Positions 10,965 through 23,898 of a DNA stretch of 64,000 bases are shown one piece after another; the stretch's first letter is position 1; every line of letters begins with the position of its first letter. Source of the stretch: Diospyros lotus (lineage: Eukaryota > Streptophyta > Magnoliopsida > Ericales > Ebenaceae); contig NC_068352.1 of NCBI RefSeq assembly GCF_014633365.1, forward strand, positions 24,833,310-24,897,309, given 5' to 3'. A program made the translations under genes and the position numbers. Below the pieces are notes generated by a model, which saw nothing but the letters and a program-made list of their open reading frames with translations, was not told where the DNA came from and made no database searches.

Positions 10965-12035
10965 TGGTGTTATTTTCATGTTTCAGTTTTGAATTTTGAA
11001 TTCATTTTCAGTTTTGTGTTTGAATGTCTATTTTGATATTTTTGAAAACGCGTTCTTTTTATCATTCTGAAAAACTGTTTCTTAAAATAGAAAATTAGAA
11101 AACGCGTTTACTTTGTAATTTTGAAAAATTGTTTTTTGTATATTTTTTTTTTTTCTCTTTTCTTCTTCTTTTCTCCGGCATGCTACATTTTCTCCATTGT
11201 CGGCAATCACCTCCGGCTAGAGATTCACACGATCAGAGCCTACCATTAGAAACTCCAAGCCAAAGGGGTTAACATACAAAAAAATGAGCCAGGTTTAACG
11301 GTTGGATTTTCGTAGATCTAATTTTTAATTTTCGGTCAACACCTATATGTAATGCCAGTTGCCACCGGCCACCGTGGCCAATGGTTTCTAGCGACCTGAG
11401 GCAACCACCCGACACCCAAGAGCCCATCGACCAATATATCCAAAAACCAACAAGATCCAACGACCAAATCCCCTTAGATCTAAACTTAATTGTTTGACCC
11501 GCCAATCACCATCGGCCACCATGGCTAGTGGTTTCCAACAATCTGAGGCAACCACCAGACACCCAAGGGTCCATCGATCAACATACCCAAAAATCAAAAA
11601 AAGAAGGAAGAGGAGAGAAGAAGAAGACCAGCAAGATCGAACGACAGAGGCAGTCGACGGCGATGATGGCGATGGCGGGCGTAGTCAACAGCTGCTCATG
11701 GAGGTGATGGAGATGGCGGGCGCAGTCGACGGCCAAGGCTAGAGAAGGAATGGAAGAAAGGAGAAATGAGAGAAGAAATGGAAGGGGGGGGGGAGAGAGA
11801 GAGACGAATTATCTAGAGATTGGGGCCGAGATTTGGGGGGTGGGGGGGAGCATTTCCTACGTTTTGTGTTTTCAGCGTGTTTTGGCTGAAAATACCCAAA
11901 ACAACAAATGTTATTTTGGGTTTCCTTTACAAATTTTTTTCTTGTTTTTGAAAATTAGTTTTTAAAAATAGCAAAATAAACGCGTTTTTAGTGTTTTGAA
12001 AAATTAAAAACTCAAAATGGGCTGAAAACAACAAA
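10965..12035. mobile_element. Imperfect-TIR DNA transposon (Mutator-like?) with internal duplication
   Basis: The left end (TTATTTTCATGTTTCAGTTT ... AAAACGCGTT) and the right end read in reverse (TTGTTTTCAGCCCATTTTGA ... AAACGCGTTTATTT) are inverted and similar over more than 100 bp, including shared AACGCG blocks. The interior has a ~147 bp imperfect direct duplication (11361 and 11508 onward, sharing CGGCCACC and CTGAGGCAACCACC) and GA/G-rich sequence near 11730-11850. No transposase. Boundaries approximate. Confidence 0.5.
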
Positions 12036-15000
12036 GAGATCGAACCCTAACCTAACAATTTCTAACACCAACATTAGAGCCTCTATATTTATACTTGATT
12101 TCCAATTCCCTGATCCTATAGGTATTTTGTCTATTTATCTTCTTTCCTTACCTCACTTTTATCTTGCTTTCCTTACCTCACATTTTTTCTCTTACTTTCT
12201 CCACACACTCTTTCTTGCACTCAGCACTCAATTTACACAAAGCTGTGATTATTGACTGCACAAATTTGTTGACACTTCTTCTAGAAAACTTCATTGATTT
12301 CTTTAGGAAAAGAAAAGGATCAAATCTAATCATGCTCTGAGTGATATGCTGGATTGATGTGAAGAAATTTTGCAAATCTCACCTAAATGTTTCGGTCCAC
12401 CAACAAGGGTGGACACCTAACAATCACACTCCACCCATGTGGGTGGAATCACATAATGTTTGATTGTTGTCTTCATGACCTATGCCCTTCCCCAGGATAG
12501 CTGCACCCAAGTCCAACATTAGTCTACCTTGTGCCTTAATAGCTCATTCCAAGGTGACTGCACCCTATGTAATATGCTTGAGCTTCATTATCTCAGTGCC
12601 ACCAAATGTCTTGCATCTCTCTATATAAAATTGAGATGATCAAACCCTTTAATCTAGAATCTATCCCCATTTTAATATCTTTATACATGAAAAATTTGTA
12701 ATAGAGAGATGCTGGTTGAAAGCTATTTACAAACCCTCTTTTAGGAGACAGTGGCAAGAAAAATTTGAAATCTATTACTTAATTAGAGGAGTTCTCTACA
12801 GCTGATGTTATTTTTCATGACTACGTTTTTCCTTAACTGCATCCCAGTTGAACTTAATTGCTCTCAATCACTATATCCAATTTGATCGCACTTGATCAAT
12901 CTTCTGTTCAAATCTGAATAATCTGTGGAGAGTTGAAAATTTTATACCTACTAAATGAATACAAATTGGTGGAAAACATTTGGAATAACCTTGTTTTGAA
13001 TTTTTTTGCATCATTTTACATCTTGAGTTAGCACAAGCCAATTGGCATGTGCTTCATTGCTCTGCACAGCACTATATGAGATTCCTTTTCCAATTCCTCC
13101 TCAGACATCTTCATTCTTCGTCTATTTAATTTAGGTTTTAGTATCTCTTTGTTGTGTTGTGCCTGTATTTTCCAGACCAATTTGACTAATTAAATCTGGC
13201 CATATAGCTTGGTTACCATTTGTTGGCACAACATATAATGTGCACATCAACCAGACAGGTTAATTGTCAGCAAAGATAAAAGAAAAAATGGTTAACTAAA
13301 TAGAGACCAAAATTATACAGAAAATCTCCAATAATTATAACAGGAAAAGCCCCCACAAGGCAACTAATATGTAGACACTCTCTCTAAAAATTGACTAACC
13401 AAACAATCACTCCACAAAAGTGGATACACAAAAAATATGTTTATCACTCTCTCACGCACTACAAAAGTATATAAAAATACAAAAATATTCTTTTGTTAAA
13501 AAGAATTTGCTTTGATCCAAAATGCGTCATTCCCTTGCTCCCATCCCTTTTTATAGGTATATTTTATCACAAGAGATCTCTTTCAGGTTTCAAAAGCCAA
13601 GCCAATTAATCAGAAACATCTATGTATACATTTACTTGCAACTAAAATTTTTAATAATCTGAAACCAGGGAGAATATTTCATCCTGTGAGCACATGAATC
13701 ATCAAAACCAAATTTGGGGGCGGGGGGGCGTGGAACAAGTGATTATAAAACTAGGGCCCACCTGTTGAAACTTTACAGCCTCAACGTTTAAAACAAGAGT
13801 TGCTACTTATTTCCCATTGCAAGATTCTCCAACCATATCTCTATAAATCAAATTAATAAAATAGTATTTTTTTCGTGTCTTGATAACAATACGCATATAA
13901 CTTTCTAAAACTTGCACTGTAACAATTTCTATATTGCATATATCACAATTATGATAGTTTTCACATCAGATGTTAATATAGCCTCTTCTTGCACAAACAA
14001 CCTTCCACAGTTCATGATTCCACCAGCAACTGACAATTCAACTAAAATCTTTCAGGTAATCAAACTTTTTGGAGATAATATACATATGTTCACTCCCAGA
14101 ACTAAAACATTAATGACTCTTCAAGCATACAACCATTGTAAGGATAACCTTTTATTCTACTGCAAAATCTAAGGTTGTGTCTGAATGATGATAATTCTCA
14201 AAATAACTGCACCCAGCATGCCCATACTGCCTTTCCAATATCTGATGATCTATTTGGGTAGAGTCATATAAGAAAAGATATAACAAAAATGAGGTCATCT
14301 GTAATAAGGTTGGAGTGAAGACTAATGAAGATATAATGCACAAGATGCATCTTAAGATTGTTCAAAAGCATGAGAAGAAGATAAATAGACACACTAGTGA
14401 GGAGAGTAAATAGAATGAAAAAGGTGAGTAGTAAAAGAGATGAAGGAAGTTCAAAGAAAACTTGGCAAAAACTTCTTAAGATATGATCATAGATAGAGAT
14501 GAATAACGAACTAAAATCCATGTGGTCAATGCTAGCTAATGAGAAGACTTAGTGTTCTTTGTTCCTGCATCTCTCTATGCAGATACCACCTTTCAATAGT
14601 AGTAATTGGAATTTTGATTTTATGTGAATTCACACCACAATGGTAGATTGAATCCACAAACAGCATCTGCAATAATTAGCATAGTGTATGTGTTGCATCA
14701 TGGAACACCCTCCAATTGCATTTGCAACACTTGTCAGGTTTTTTGAAACTACAAGGTTTTTTGACATCCCCCTTCCCTAAAAAGACCAGAAAATTGAAAT
14801 ATACGAGAAAGAAAAAAAAAAACTGCCAATAAATACAAAGCAGATGCTTTAAAGCAGCCATATTCATTGAATCATGGACTGATCAAACCAAATCTGAGGC
14901 CATCACTATCTGTCAAATTTGTAACTAACTGACACAAAGCACCAACAAATCTTTTTGGTACTAAAAGGCAATAAATCTTACTATTCACTACTCCAATGTA

Positions 15001-15402
15001 AACCTAAATCTATGCAAATCAAGTAAGATGAAGACTCTCTGCCTCTTAAGCCCAAAACTTGTGCAGTGCGGATCTAATAACTAACCCCTCTGTTTCTTTA
15101 GGAGGTGTTTTAAGGTTCGTAGTCAATCATCTTTCCTTTTTCCCCGCATTTCTCAGCAACCAAGCAGAGCGCATATGTCAAATACCTAGCAGTTTTCCTT
15201 TCATCATTTTTAATCCAACCAAAATAATCAAATAAATCTTATATTCAATACCTTCCCATATGTTTCCTCTCCCCTGTTTTCCTACAAATCCAATTCCCAA
15301 ACAAACAACATAAACGTCCACGACCAATCATATTTCTATTCACTCCTTTACCAAGCAACCAAACCAAGCAAAGCGCAAAGTCGAATTGGAAGCAAACTCT
15401 AC

Positions 15403-15552
15403 CTTGGTTAACGGAGATCTGGACACCGGCTGGCTCTCTCGACTCAGCATAACAATTAACAACAAAACCACCAATCCGCACAACGTCAGCCAGAACACGT
15501 TCGAGAACCGCCGCCGCACGGGGCGCCGGAAATCGGAAGGTCTCCGCCTCAT
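15403..15552 (-). CDS. GAUT10: GAUT10-like galacturonosyltransferase, exon 1 (membrane anchor)
   Basis: A 150 nt first exon encoding residues 1-50, starting at the ATG at 15550-15552 (MRRRPSDFRRPVRRRF) and ending RSPLTK before donor GTAGAG. The basic N terminus followed by one hydrophobic stretch (about residues 20-36, FWLTLCGLVVLLLIVML) is the type II signal anchor expected of Golgi GAUT proteins. The codon three triplets upstream is TTG, not ATG, so the shorter start is right. With exon 2 it gives a 532-residue protein, close to the usual GAUT10 length. The upstream 15553-15780 is probably 5' UTR and promoter. Confidence 0.9.
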
Positions 15553-15779
15553 TTCCCTCAAGCCGACATGCGAAATCTAAAGCAACCAACTCGATGAAGT
15601 CTGTAGATCCAGAGCTACGTTTGAAACCCCCAAAATTTTGAGGCAATGCAGCTGATTCAACACTTGTGGTACAGATCAACGAATTCTGGGCGCTTGCGTG
15701 AGTGGATTTGGATTGAAGGGCTAGGGATTTGCTTGGGAATAGCAAGTTTGTCACTGAGACGTGAGACCTAGACAGTGAA

Positions 15780-18700
15780 AGAGAAATGACACGGACAAGG
15801 CTTGAAGTCGTTGGCGCATGATGAGCTATGAAGATTCAAGGGATGAAGTTACACGTGGCTTTTTCTTCTTTTTTTTTTCATTTTTCTTCTTATTCCCTGG
15901 TTTTTTCCTTTTTGGAATTATTTTTGTGAAACAAATATTTATATAAAATTAATTTGTGTTTTTTAAATCAAAATAATAAATATTTAAAATAATTATTTTT
16001 GCTTGATAATTGTAATTTAAAATTTATTTTATTTTATATTCTCAGTGTTATGATATTTTAAAAAATTTAGAACTTCAATATTCGAAAATAGGTGTTTTGC
16101 TTAAATAATAAAATAGATAAATAAAGAGATTTCAAATCTAGTTGTTCCAGAATTAATAAATTTTAATTATAAAATCAATGTATAAATAAAATGCGAAAAA
16201 ATGAAGCTACAAAATATATTATTAACTTCAAGGGTGCAATTAATAATTTTTTATGGTAACAAAAATAAAAATAATCTTTATTAAATAAATAGTCTTTTGA
16301 AAAATAATTTAAAATACTCTTAATCTTATCTCAACAAAGGTATAAATTTTCAATGCTCATGATTAATGGTTATTACTATAATAATCACAAATACCCATAA
16401 TGTATCTTAAATAATATTTTGAGCCAGAAAAAAAATAAATTATATTTTTAATTATATTTATTATTTATAGGTAACTGATGGTACAAATAACCCACTTTCT
16501 TGCTTATCTTAGATAAATTTTATTTCTAATGGGATGAGAAGGAAAATATCTCTCAATTATACTTGATAAATGAAAAAATAAATCCTATCATTGATATGAT
16601 GAGATAAAACACATCGTTTAATTATTTTAAATAATAAATCAAGTGATTTATCTATTATCTATTTATTTTAAACAAAAAAAAGATAACTAATAGATAATTA
16701 AGTCCACGTGGACGCTATTATATTTCTAACATCTCTCAGTTATACACATGAACGTAAATGCTCTCAATCTACACATCAATACATATCTATTATACTAGTG
16801 AAATACAGTGTGCAACCATAAAAATATTATTTTGCCTTTGATGATATTTTGATGATAACAAAATTTATATATTTGGTATTTAAAAATGAATTATATTTTA
16901 TCTTTGAAAATTAAAAATGATAAATTAAATCAATGCCAAATGATATATATGCTTTTAATATATGCAAAATCTTTTATATTTATTTTGAAATTAAAATAAA
17001 TTAGAGTGTCAAAATATTTTTAAAATCATGAACATTATATTTAAAGGTAAAATTGTCGGCCATATTAGTGAACTTGTTGATTATTTTGTACCTTTACATT
17101 TTGGACTGTAGATCAGGCAAAACTATCAATCAATTTATTAAAATTATCGGTCATTTTTAGCCTTCCAGCAAAAATAGTCGACCATTCTCTTTAACTATCG
17201 ACAATTTTCAAATATCGATTGTTTTTATGTAAGTTCAAAAAATGTCGAAAACAAATGTATAATATCAACTTGTTGTCAAAATAGTTGACTATTTTTTTTT
17301 AAAAATCAATTGTTCATCCAAAGTCACAGTATACTTCAAATTTCTTGAAAAAAATTATCGAACGATTTGGTAAACTGTCAACCGTTTTTTCACTACCATA
17401 TTTTAATGGTTAGTTTTTGCAATAATTAAAAGCTCTCAATGGCTTTTTCAGTGGCTAGTAAGTTCAATGCAAGTGCACGAGAGAAGTCTATAAATATCAC
17501 TCTAAGTATACATTAGAGAGACTAATAAAGTGCTCGGGAGGTGCTATTAAATTACACAAAACTAATAAGAACACACTCATAAATGGGAGTTTCACACTAA
17601 ATATAAATGTGAAGGCATCAATCAATATTGTCTTATATATCCTAGACACTTCCAATCACATCTAACTGAGCATGATTCAATTCCTTGTGAGTGTACAACT
17701 CAAAACCATACTCTTAAGTCATGTGACCACTAACATAATTAATAATGAACCCATAGTTATGTCAAAACCCCCATATAGCTATGTGATTCTGCATGTAGTG
17801 ATTGTCTTTATATTGTTGTGATGTTAAAATGTTTTCTTTTTTCTTTAATGCCAATACACATAGGGGTAAACAATCAGTTGGTTCGGTTTAATAACCGATT
17901 GAAATACTAAAATAGAACAAATTGAAATTTAAAAAAAAATCAAATCGAATCGATTGAACAAACTAAAAAAAAATTAAGCAAATTGAAAACTAAAATAACA
18001 AAAAAAAAAATACATAACCAACTGAAATAATTGAAAAAACATAAAAACAAAAAACAAAAATCAAACAAACAGAAATAATTTTTGACTTATTGTTGTCGCC
18101 AGCCACCGAGGCAACCCATGATTTTAATGATTAGAACCAGTTATTAGATTTTTTCAACCATGATGGTTCATATATAAAAAAATAAGTTTAATTTAATGAT
18201 TGATTTTTTATATATTTAAAATTAATTTTATTATCAAAATTTTGTTTTTACAAAAATGTCACCGACCATCATCTACGATGAATTTCAGTGATCAAAATTG
18301 ACTATCATATTATCATTGATTCAGCAATTCACATATCTAAAAATTATAAGGATTTAACGGTTGAATTTCGGTAAATTTAGATTTGCATGTCTAAAATACC
18401 TACCCCATTTATATATGTCTATACCATAAAATTGAGAAGGTGACTGAAAATCTTACCGAAAAGGCCAAAGCCCAACTTCTATAAATAGTTGAAAGAAACA
18501 AAGGCGGTGTTTGAGACAATGGTGGTTGCAATAGGAACAGTGACTTGCGGTGGGAGAAAATAATCAAAGGAGAGAGAGATAGTTGAAGTGATGGGAAGAG
18601 GGCTGGCCACCATCGTCCAAGCTAGGGAGGAAGGGTCAGTCTGTCAGGAACTTGCTGGCAGTGTCATGCTCAATTGCTCTAGCACTGGCATATATTTCTG

Positions 18701-18900
18701 TCATTGACTGTGCCTTTTGATCAAAAGGCGTTGTATACCCTGCTCAGCACATTAATTAATACAAACAAGCGCAGAATCAGAGAGGTCTTTGGTTGCACAG
18801 CTAATTATCCCAACAATTTAGACCCTCCTCCTCCTTCACACATTAGTCATCATCACGGTTGGGACTTGGGTTCACTAAGGAACAAACCAGTGGCTGTCAT
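15780..18900. other. AT-rich intergenic DNA with mobile-element debris
   Basis: No supported gene. 18080-18560 contains motifs (AGCCACCGAGGCAACC, AACGGTTGAATTTCG) similar to the transposon at 11.3 kb in the GAUT10-like intron, so parts are probably old copies of that family. The rest is low-complexity AT sequence. Confidence 0.4.
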
Positions 18901-18914
18901 GTCACTGCAGTGCG

Positions 18915-20050
18915 GATCTACCGTGGGGGCAGGGGGGTCGGCTGCCCCCCACTGCTCAAATATTTTTTAAAAAATTTATTATATTTATTTTAAGTTTATA
19001 TTTTTGTCCCAATTAATTTTTTTAGTTCAAAAAATTTTGAATTATTATGATAATTTTACTTATAATTATAATTTGTCCTAAATATCATCTTTTCTTCTTC
19101 TCACATTCTCTAACCCTTCATCTATTTTTTTTTATTTGCATTCTGCCTTCTTTTATCTTTTAAATTTATTTAACATTTTCTTTTTATCTATAAAATTTTG
19201 ATAACAAATTAGGGAATATTGAAGATAGATTTTCAATTTTATTAAGTACACTACTCAAGCTGTTTGATTTTTAATGGTACCGAAAAATTCTCAAACTGCA
19301 AACCACATGGTTTGAGGATTTTTCAAATTGTGTCAAATCGCTTTCTTAAAAAATCTTGTAGTGTGGTGTGGTGTGGTCCATTTTTGCAATTTATCGATTT
19401 TTTTAAACACTCCTAACTACAAGCAAAATCTACTTATTAATTCATTTCTCTTTTAACATTTTGATGTCTTTAAAGTAGATTACAAGTGATTTAGCTAATT
19501 TTTCTAATTTTGATTTGTTAATGAATGATGTGAATTGTGGATTAAGAGTGTTTTTGATTGCTACTTGTTTAGGTCTCATCGCTCATAGGTTGCCTCTATA
19601 ATCTCTATATTTGGGCGGATGAAATTTAAATGAAAAGAGTTTTTAAAGGATTATGAGACTTTAGTAATCTTGCACAAAAGTTAGTAAGGACGAAAGAAAA
19701 TGATGTATATCAATTAGGTTATAGACTTATGACACTAACATTAATTTTTTTTCTGTTACTACTGTTACAGTAGAAATAGCATTTTTGCCATGAAACTTGT
19801 TAAAACCTGGTTCCGTAATTGAATTAAAGATTAATAGTTGAATAACAGTTTAATTGTGTATATTGAAAATGATATATTTAATGAAATTAATAATAATGTC
19901 ATTATACGACGTTATCAAAATATGAAAATAAATGGAGAATAATTATAGTAATTTATCAATATATATTTTTAATATTATAATATTTTAAATTTTATTTTAT
20001 TATTTAATTTTTACCCACCCTGATAAAAAATTCTTGGCTCCGCCCCTGGA
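18915..20050. mobile_element. Non-autonomous hAT-like element
   Basis: The left edge GGGGGCAGGGGGGTCGGCTG and right edge (inverted CAGGGGCGGAGCCAAGAATT) are G-rich ends of the kind found on plant hAT-type elements, enclosing AT-rich sequence without a transposase. Inverted similarity of the ends is partial, so exact boundaries are uncertain. Confidence 0.4.
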
Positions 20051-20659
20051 GTTGAAATGTTCAAAGATGGTTGGCATACACCCTGCTTAGGTTCGAATTT
20101 GACCCTTGTCATAGATGGCAAAGGAAAATGAACAAAATTTATAGTTTCATGTTCTATATATACATATATATGCATAATTGATGATTTGAATTGGAAATAT
20201 GTAAGAAGAGAAGAATTAGTCTCCTGATTGGTAATAACTGTTTTGCTCTCTTCCTCTTGGACTGTCCTGTTTAGCAATTTAAACCAATCGATGCTGTGCT
20301 GCAATTGCATATCAAGGTTGGCCATCTATAATGACAGTGAAAGAACAGTAATATAGTTGTTAGGCGATTGGTTACACTAATTTGATAGTTTAGAACATTG
20401 AGAGTATTATGCAACTAAGAATATCAGTGAGCTATTGTGAGGTGCAACCCCCATGCCACAAAGGCTACAAGAATTGCATTTATAATTTATTTATCAATGA
20501 GGTATAGAAAATGGAACTTAAATGGTGCATTTGATAAATTATGATCAACAGTGAATTTGTCTGTAAATTGTGAATTTTTCATAACCTGATAAACTATCTC
20601 ATACCTCACATATCCTTGAGTTTATTTACCTAAACATAGACATGATTGTGAGTGTTAGA

Positions 20660-20880
20660 AACTCCCTAGCATTTTTCCTACCTTGGGAGAGGAGATGGTT
20701 TTCTATGGAGAAATTGATAGCTTTTCTCCACTCCAAGTATTCAAATTTGAATTGCTTTCTCTGAGGAAGGTGCGAGTAGAGTTAGGAGGGCTGCCAAAAC
20801 TCAAAAACTTTATCCTAGTTCACTACAATCCAAGAACAAGAGTTTCAGGTATAATCAGATATTCATTCAATCATGATTAG
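20660..20880 (+). pseudogene. 3' remnant of a CC-NB-ARC-LRR gene (last LRR)
   Basis: The frame from 20683 reads GEEMVFYGEIDSFSPLQVFK ... GGLPKLKNFILVHYNPRTRV, matching the C terminus of the intact receptor ending at 26770 (GEEMVCSGEADSFPQLKILK ... GAMPKLKDLTLTPCIPRMRV). Only the last ~65 codons remain, with no upstream LRR or NB-ARC. The sequence some 380 bp further on (about 21262-21335) also resembles the 3' flank of the intact gene (about 27213-27292). Best read as the tail of a tandem NLR copy that was mostly deleted. Confidence 0.75.
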
Positions 20881-21219
20881 TGCTGGAGGATGTCGGTAAA
20901 ATTATACCCTGTTTCATTGGTATACTTCCTTTTTCCCCTCTTTTGTTTTGTGGTCATGTTAATTTTTTGAAGTTATTGGTCTTTTGTTTTAGCTTGTTTA
21001 CCCATTGTTGCTAATTATGTTGGTTTCTGGATCACTTGGTTCTAGATGACACTAATGATACCAAACCTGATCCATGACTATTTGTAAAGAAAACAATTTA
21101 AGGATATGCAATCAATTTTGTATAGAGTGATATTGTTTTGGACCAGTGCACGAGCACCAGCAAAGGAATTTTGTTTCAATGCATGATACCATATTTATAT
21201 TCTTGTTGACCCGAACTTC

Positions 21220-21251
<32 letters not shown>

Positions 21252-22260
21252 ATTAACAGTGACGCGATTGCTTTTGGTTGATTTCTTCTGAGAAGGCATA
21301 CCATCTGCTCTATAATTTGGTGTTCCGGTGTCTGTGCGGCTTCAACTGGTCAATGAGAATTGATTGTGTCATTTAAAATAAACCATCTGCGGCTGGATCA
21401 ACTCGTTGCCCAATGCCATCTTCTTCATGGCCCCCATTCTAAACGCTCTTCAACTCACTGATATGATCAAGTGCTGCCAGAGATATCAATCTGTTTATCA
21501 AACTCATGGCCACATGGATGTTGGGTTTTGATTTAGTTTAGACACTCCTGTTCAACCAATAAACTTGCAGAGTATTAGGCTTGAAGTAGGATATGCCTCA
21601 CTTGTGCTGGAGCTTTGCTTAATTCCAGCCATTGTAAATCAAACCTTTACACATCTATGGCTGTGGCAAAATCTAACGGTATGCCTTCTCAAATGTTTGC
21701 AAAGCACTACTCTTCTTGTATCTATTATGAAATAAAAGATTTATCATTTGATTTATATATTAAAAAAAGTCAATAAATGTCATTTTGATCAAAATATTTA
21801 CATTTTTATAATTTATTACTACATGTCCTATAATTTTATATAGTGATTTATTATAATATAATAATTAGTGTATTTTTCTTTATCAAGAATAATAATACTA
21901 GCTAGTTATCAGAACTGTAATATTAAAAAAATTATTAATAAGATTGATAAATCACAACTAGGATATTAATAATATTAATTAATTAAAACATTAGTTTAAT
22001 CAGCAGTAATTAAACATTGAAAATGTATGTATTTGTCTTAACAGTAAGTGTAAAATAAGTAACACTATTTTTTCTTAAAAAAATTGTAAACAAGAGTGTG
22101 TATAATTTGGTCCAATTGGTTGTAAACAAAGAACTGCGATAAAAAATGATACAAAGTATAAGAAATTTGAGTAAAATTTATTTGTCTTTTTTTTAATACA
22201 TAATTTAAAAGATAATATTTTTTATTTCAAAACGGATACAACAGTAATAGGATCGGCAAA
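20881..22260. other. Intergenic stretch between NLR remnant and repeat copies
   Basis: Contains a TG microsatellite at about 21227-21251 and the region resembling the 3' flank of the intact NLR (about 21262-21335). No supported gene. Confidence 0.45.
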
Positions 22261-22265
22261 CTCCA

Positions 22266-22457
22266 ACGTAAGACATCACTCGCGATGTTGCCTTTATGGC
22301 AAAATTCAGAGCCATGGCTATGCCATTGGCAGCTGTCGGCGTTGCTAAAGCGAAGATTGAGTTGATAAAAATGAAGTCTTGGTCTTCTGGTCTTTGTTAA
22401 AAATTTCGGGAACTTGCTGGTGGGCTCCTTCGAAGTTGTTCTCCCGATTCCTGATGC
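22266..22457 (+). repeat. NLR-leader repeat, copy 1
   Basis: First of three related ~190 bp copies. It begins ACGTAAGACATCACT, contains GATGTTGCCTTTATGGCAAA, GGCGTTGCTAAAGCGAAGA, TTGGTCTTCTGGTCTTTGTT and GAACTTGCTGGTGGGCT, and ends TTCTCCCGATTCCTGAT. Copy 3 lies directly before the intact NLR start. Copies 1 and 2 are tandem, about 214 bp apart. Confidence 0.8.
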
Positions 22458-22479
22458 AGAAGTGATAAGCCTTGGAATT

Positions 22480-22655
22480 GGCGACATCACTTGCAATGTC
22501 GCCTTTATGGCAAAATTCAAGGCCCACATCTTGATGGCATATGCCATTAGCAGCTTTCGGCTTTGCTAAAGCGAAGATTGACTTGATAAAAAATGAAGTA
22601 TTGGTCTTCTGGTCTTTGTTAAACATTCCGGGAACTTGCTGGTGGGCTTCTGGTC
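22480..22655 (+). repeat. NLR-leader repeat, copy 2
   Basis: Same block order as copy 1: GACATCACTTGCAATGTCGC, TTTGCTAAAGCGAAGATTGA, GGTCTTCTGGTCTTTGTTAA, GGAACTTGCTGGTGGGCTTC. It lacks the distal CTCC-GATT part shared by copies 1 and 3, so copy 1 is closer to copy 3 at the 3' end. Confidence 0.8.
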
Positions 22656-23898
22656 GGTTTGATTTTTGTCTTTTGGTTTGATTGACAGAGGGCACAACCT
22701 CCGTGGACAGTAGAGGGTTACAGTGGTTACGGAGCGGAAGAACGTGAAAAAGTATGCTGCTTTATGCTGCTTTTTCTTTTTCTAACTAATTTGCTCATTT
22801 TTTCTTCACAAAGAAATTAGGTCTTATTGTATATTTACATTACGTGCCTCCCTCTATCTATATGAAAAAGCTTTCTGATTCTGAGATATCTGATCCAGTT
22901 GCTTGTATGGTATCTTCACAATTCACTGCATATGCACTAGAATGCTATATATAAGACTGTTGTCATATTTTTAGTGTGGACAAAAACAGTCCAGTTTTAT
23001 TATTTTATTATTCTTTTTTCTTAATGGGAATGATTTTCTGTGGAGAGCTAGAAAGACAATTAACTGGGCATGCATACATTACAGGCTTTTAGCGAGACAT
23101 ACCATTCCAAAATATTTATGTTCCTGGAAATATCTATTTAACATAACAAAAGCTGAAAAGCCTTATCAGAGGAAATATTCTTAATGTTACTAAGCAAGCA
23201 GGTCTGGGGCTATGCATTTTAGTACACTCTAATGTTTATGGACTGGAAATTGTTTACAACCTAGTGGCAGCAGCAATTATGGTTTTGAGCCCTTAAACAC
23301 CTTGTGACATGCAATCTAGTGAACTTTTGCAATAGCGTGACAGGCTTGTAGTCTAGTGCCTACCTCTATCTGCAACATCTTTGGATTTGGAATTTTGTGT
23401 ATGTTTTGGTTTCTTCCCTGTATATAATAAGAATTTATGTTATTCAATTTCATGTCTTTGTGGTAAAAATTAAAATATTTGATAAACAATGCAAAATGCT
23501 GATTTATGCAGTTATTAAGGTCTAAAATTGCTTCTTCGTCTCTTATGTTTTCTACTATAAATCTGTCTCTATTTAGTATCGTTGCATCTAACGTTTCTCG
23601 TCTGGCCTATAACTTGGTTGATACAATGCCTCGAAGAGGGATTTTGGCGTTGTGATTTTCCGAGTTTCTGGCAAATAACTTCATTGACTTTTTGATGCAT
23701 TAGGAAGCATTTTCGTCAATTTTTTCTTGAGAGATGGGTTACAAATTGACAGTGTGATATTGGTGAAAAGTCTTAATTAACTCAACTTTTATGGATTTGT
23801 TATAATTCTACTGGTTATTTATTTAAATCTTCGTCCGATATGTAGAGTTGGTTCAATTTTTTTAAGTCTAATTCCAACTTTACGTCCCACAAACTCCT
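22656..23898. other. Intergenic stretch upstream of the intact NLR
   Basis: No supported gene or clear repeat. Probably NLR upstream flank and relics of the earlier duplication. Confidence 0.4.

Larger units (their letters stand above)
9438..15402 (-). other. Intron 1 of the GAUT10-like gene (about 6 kb)
   Basis: Bounded by AAG|GTAGAG at the exon 1 side and TTACTGCAG at the exon 2 side, joining in phase 0 between Lys50 and Arg51. It carries a tandem duplication (10290-10670), an imperfect-TIR element (about 10965-12035) and otherwise AT-rich sequence with a short G-rich run at about 13706-13731. No other supported exon or gene. Confidence 0.8.

Noticed and set aside
16785..16815. Possible Helitron end (ACTAGTGAAATACAG)
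   Set aside because: Only CTAG is present; no convincing hairpin and no matching TC end were seen.
22227..22695. Minus-strand open frames over the NLR-leader repeats
   Set aside because: They run antisense through duplicated non-coding repeat and only look related because the repeat is duplicated.
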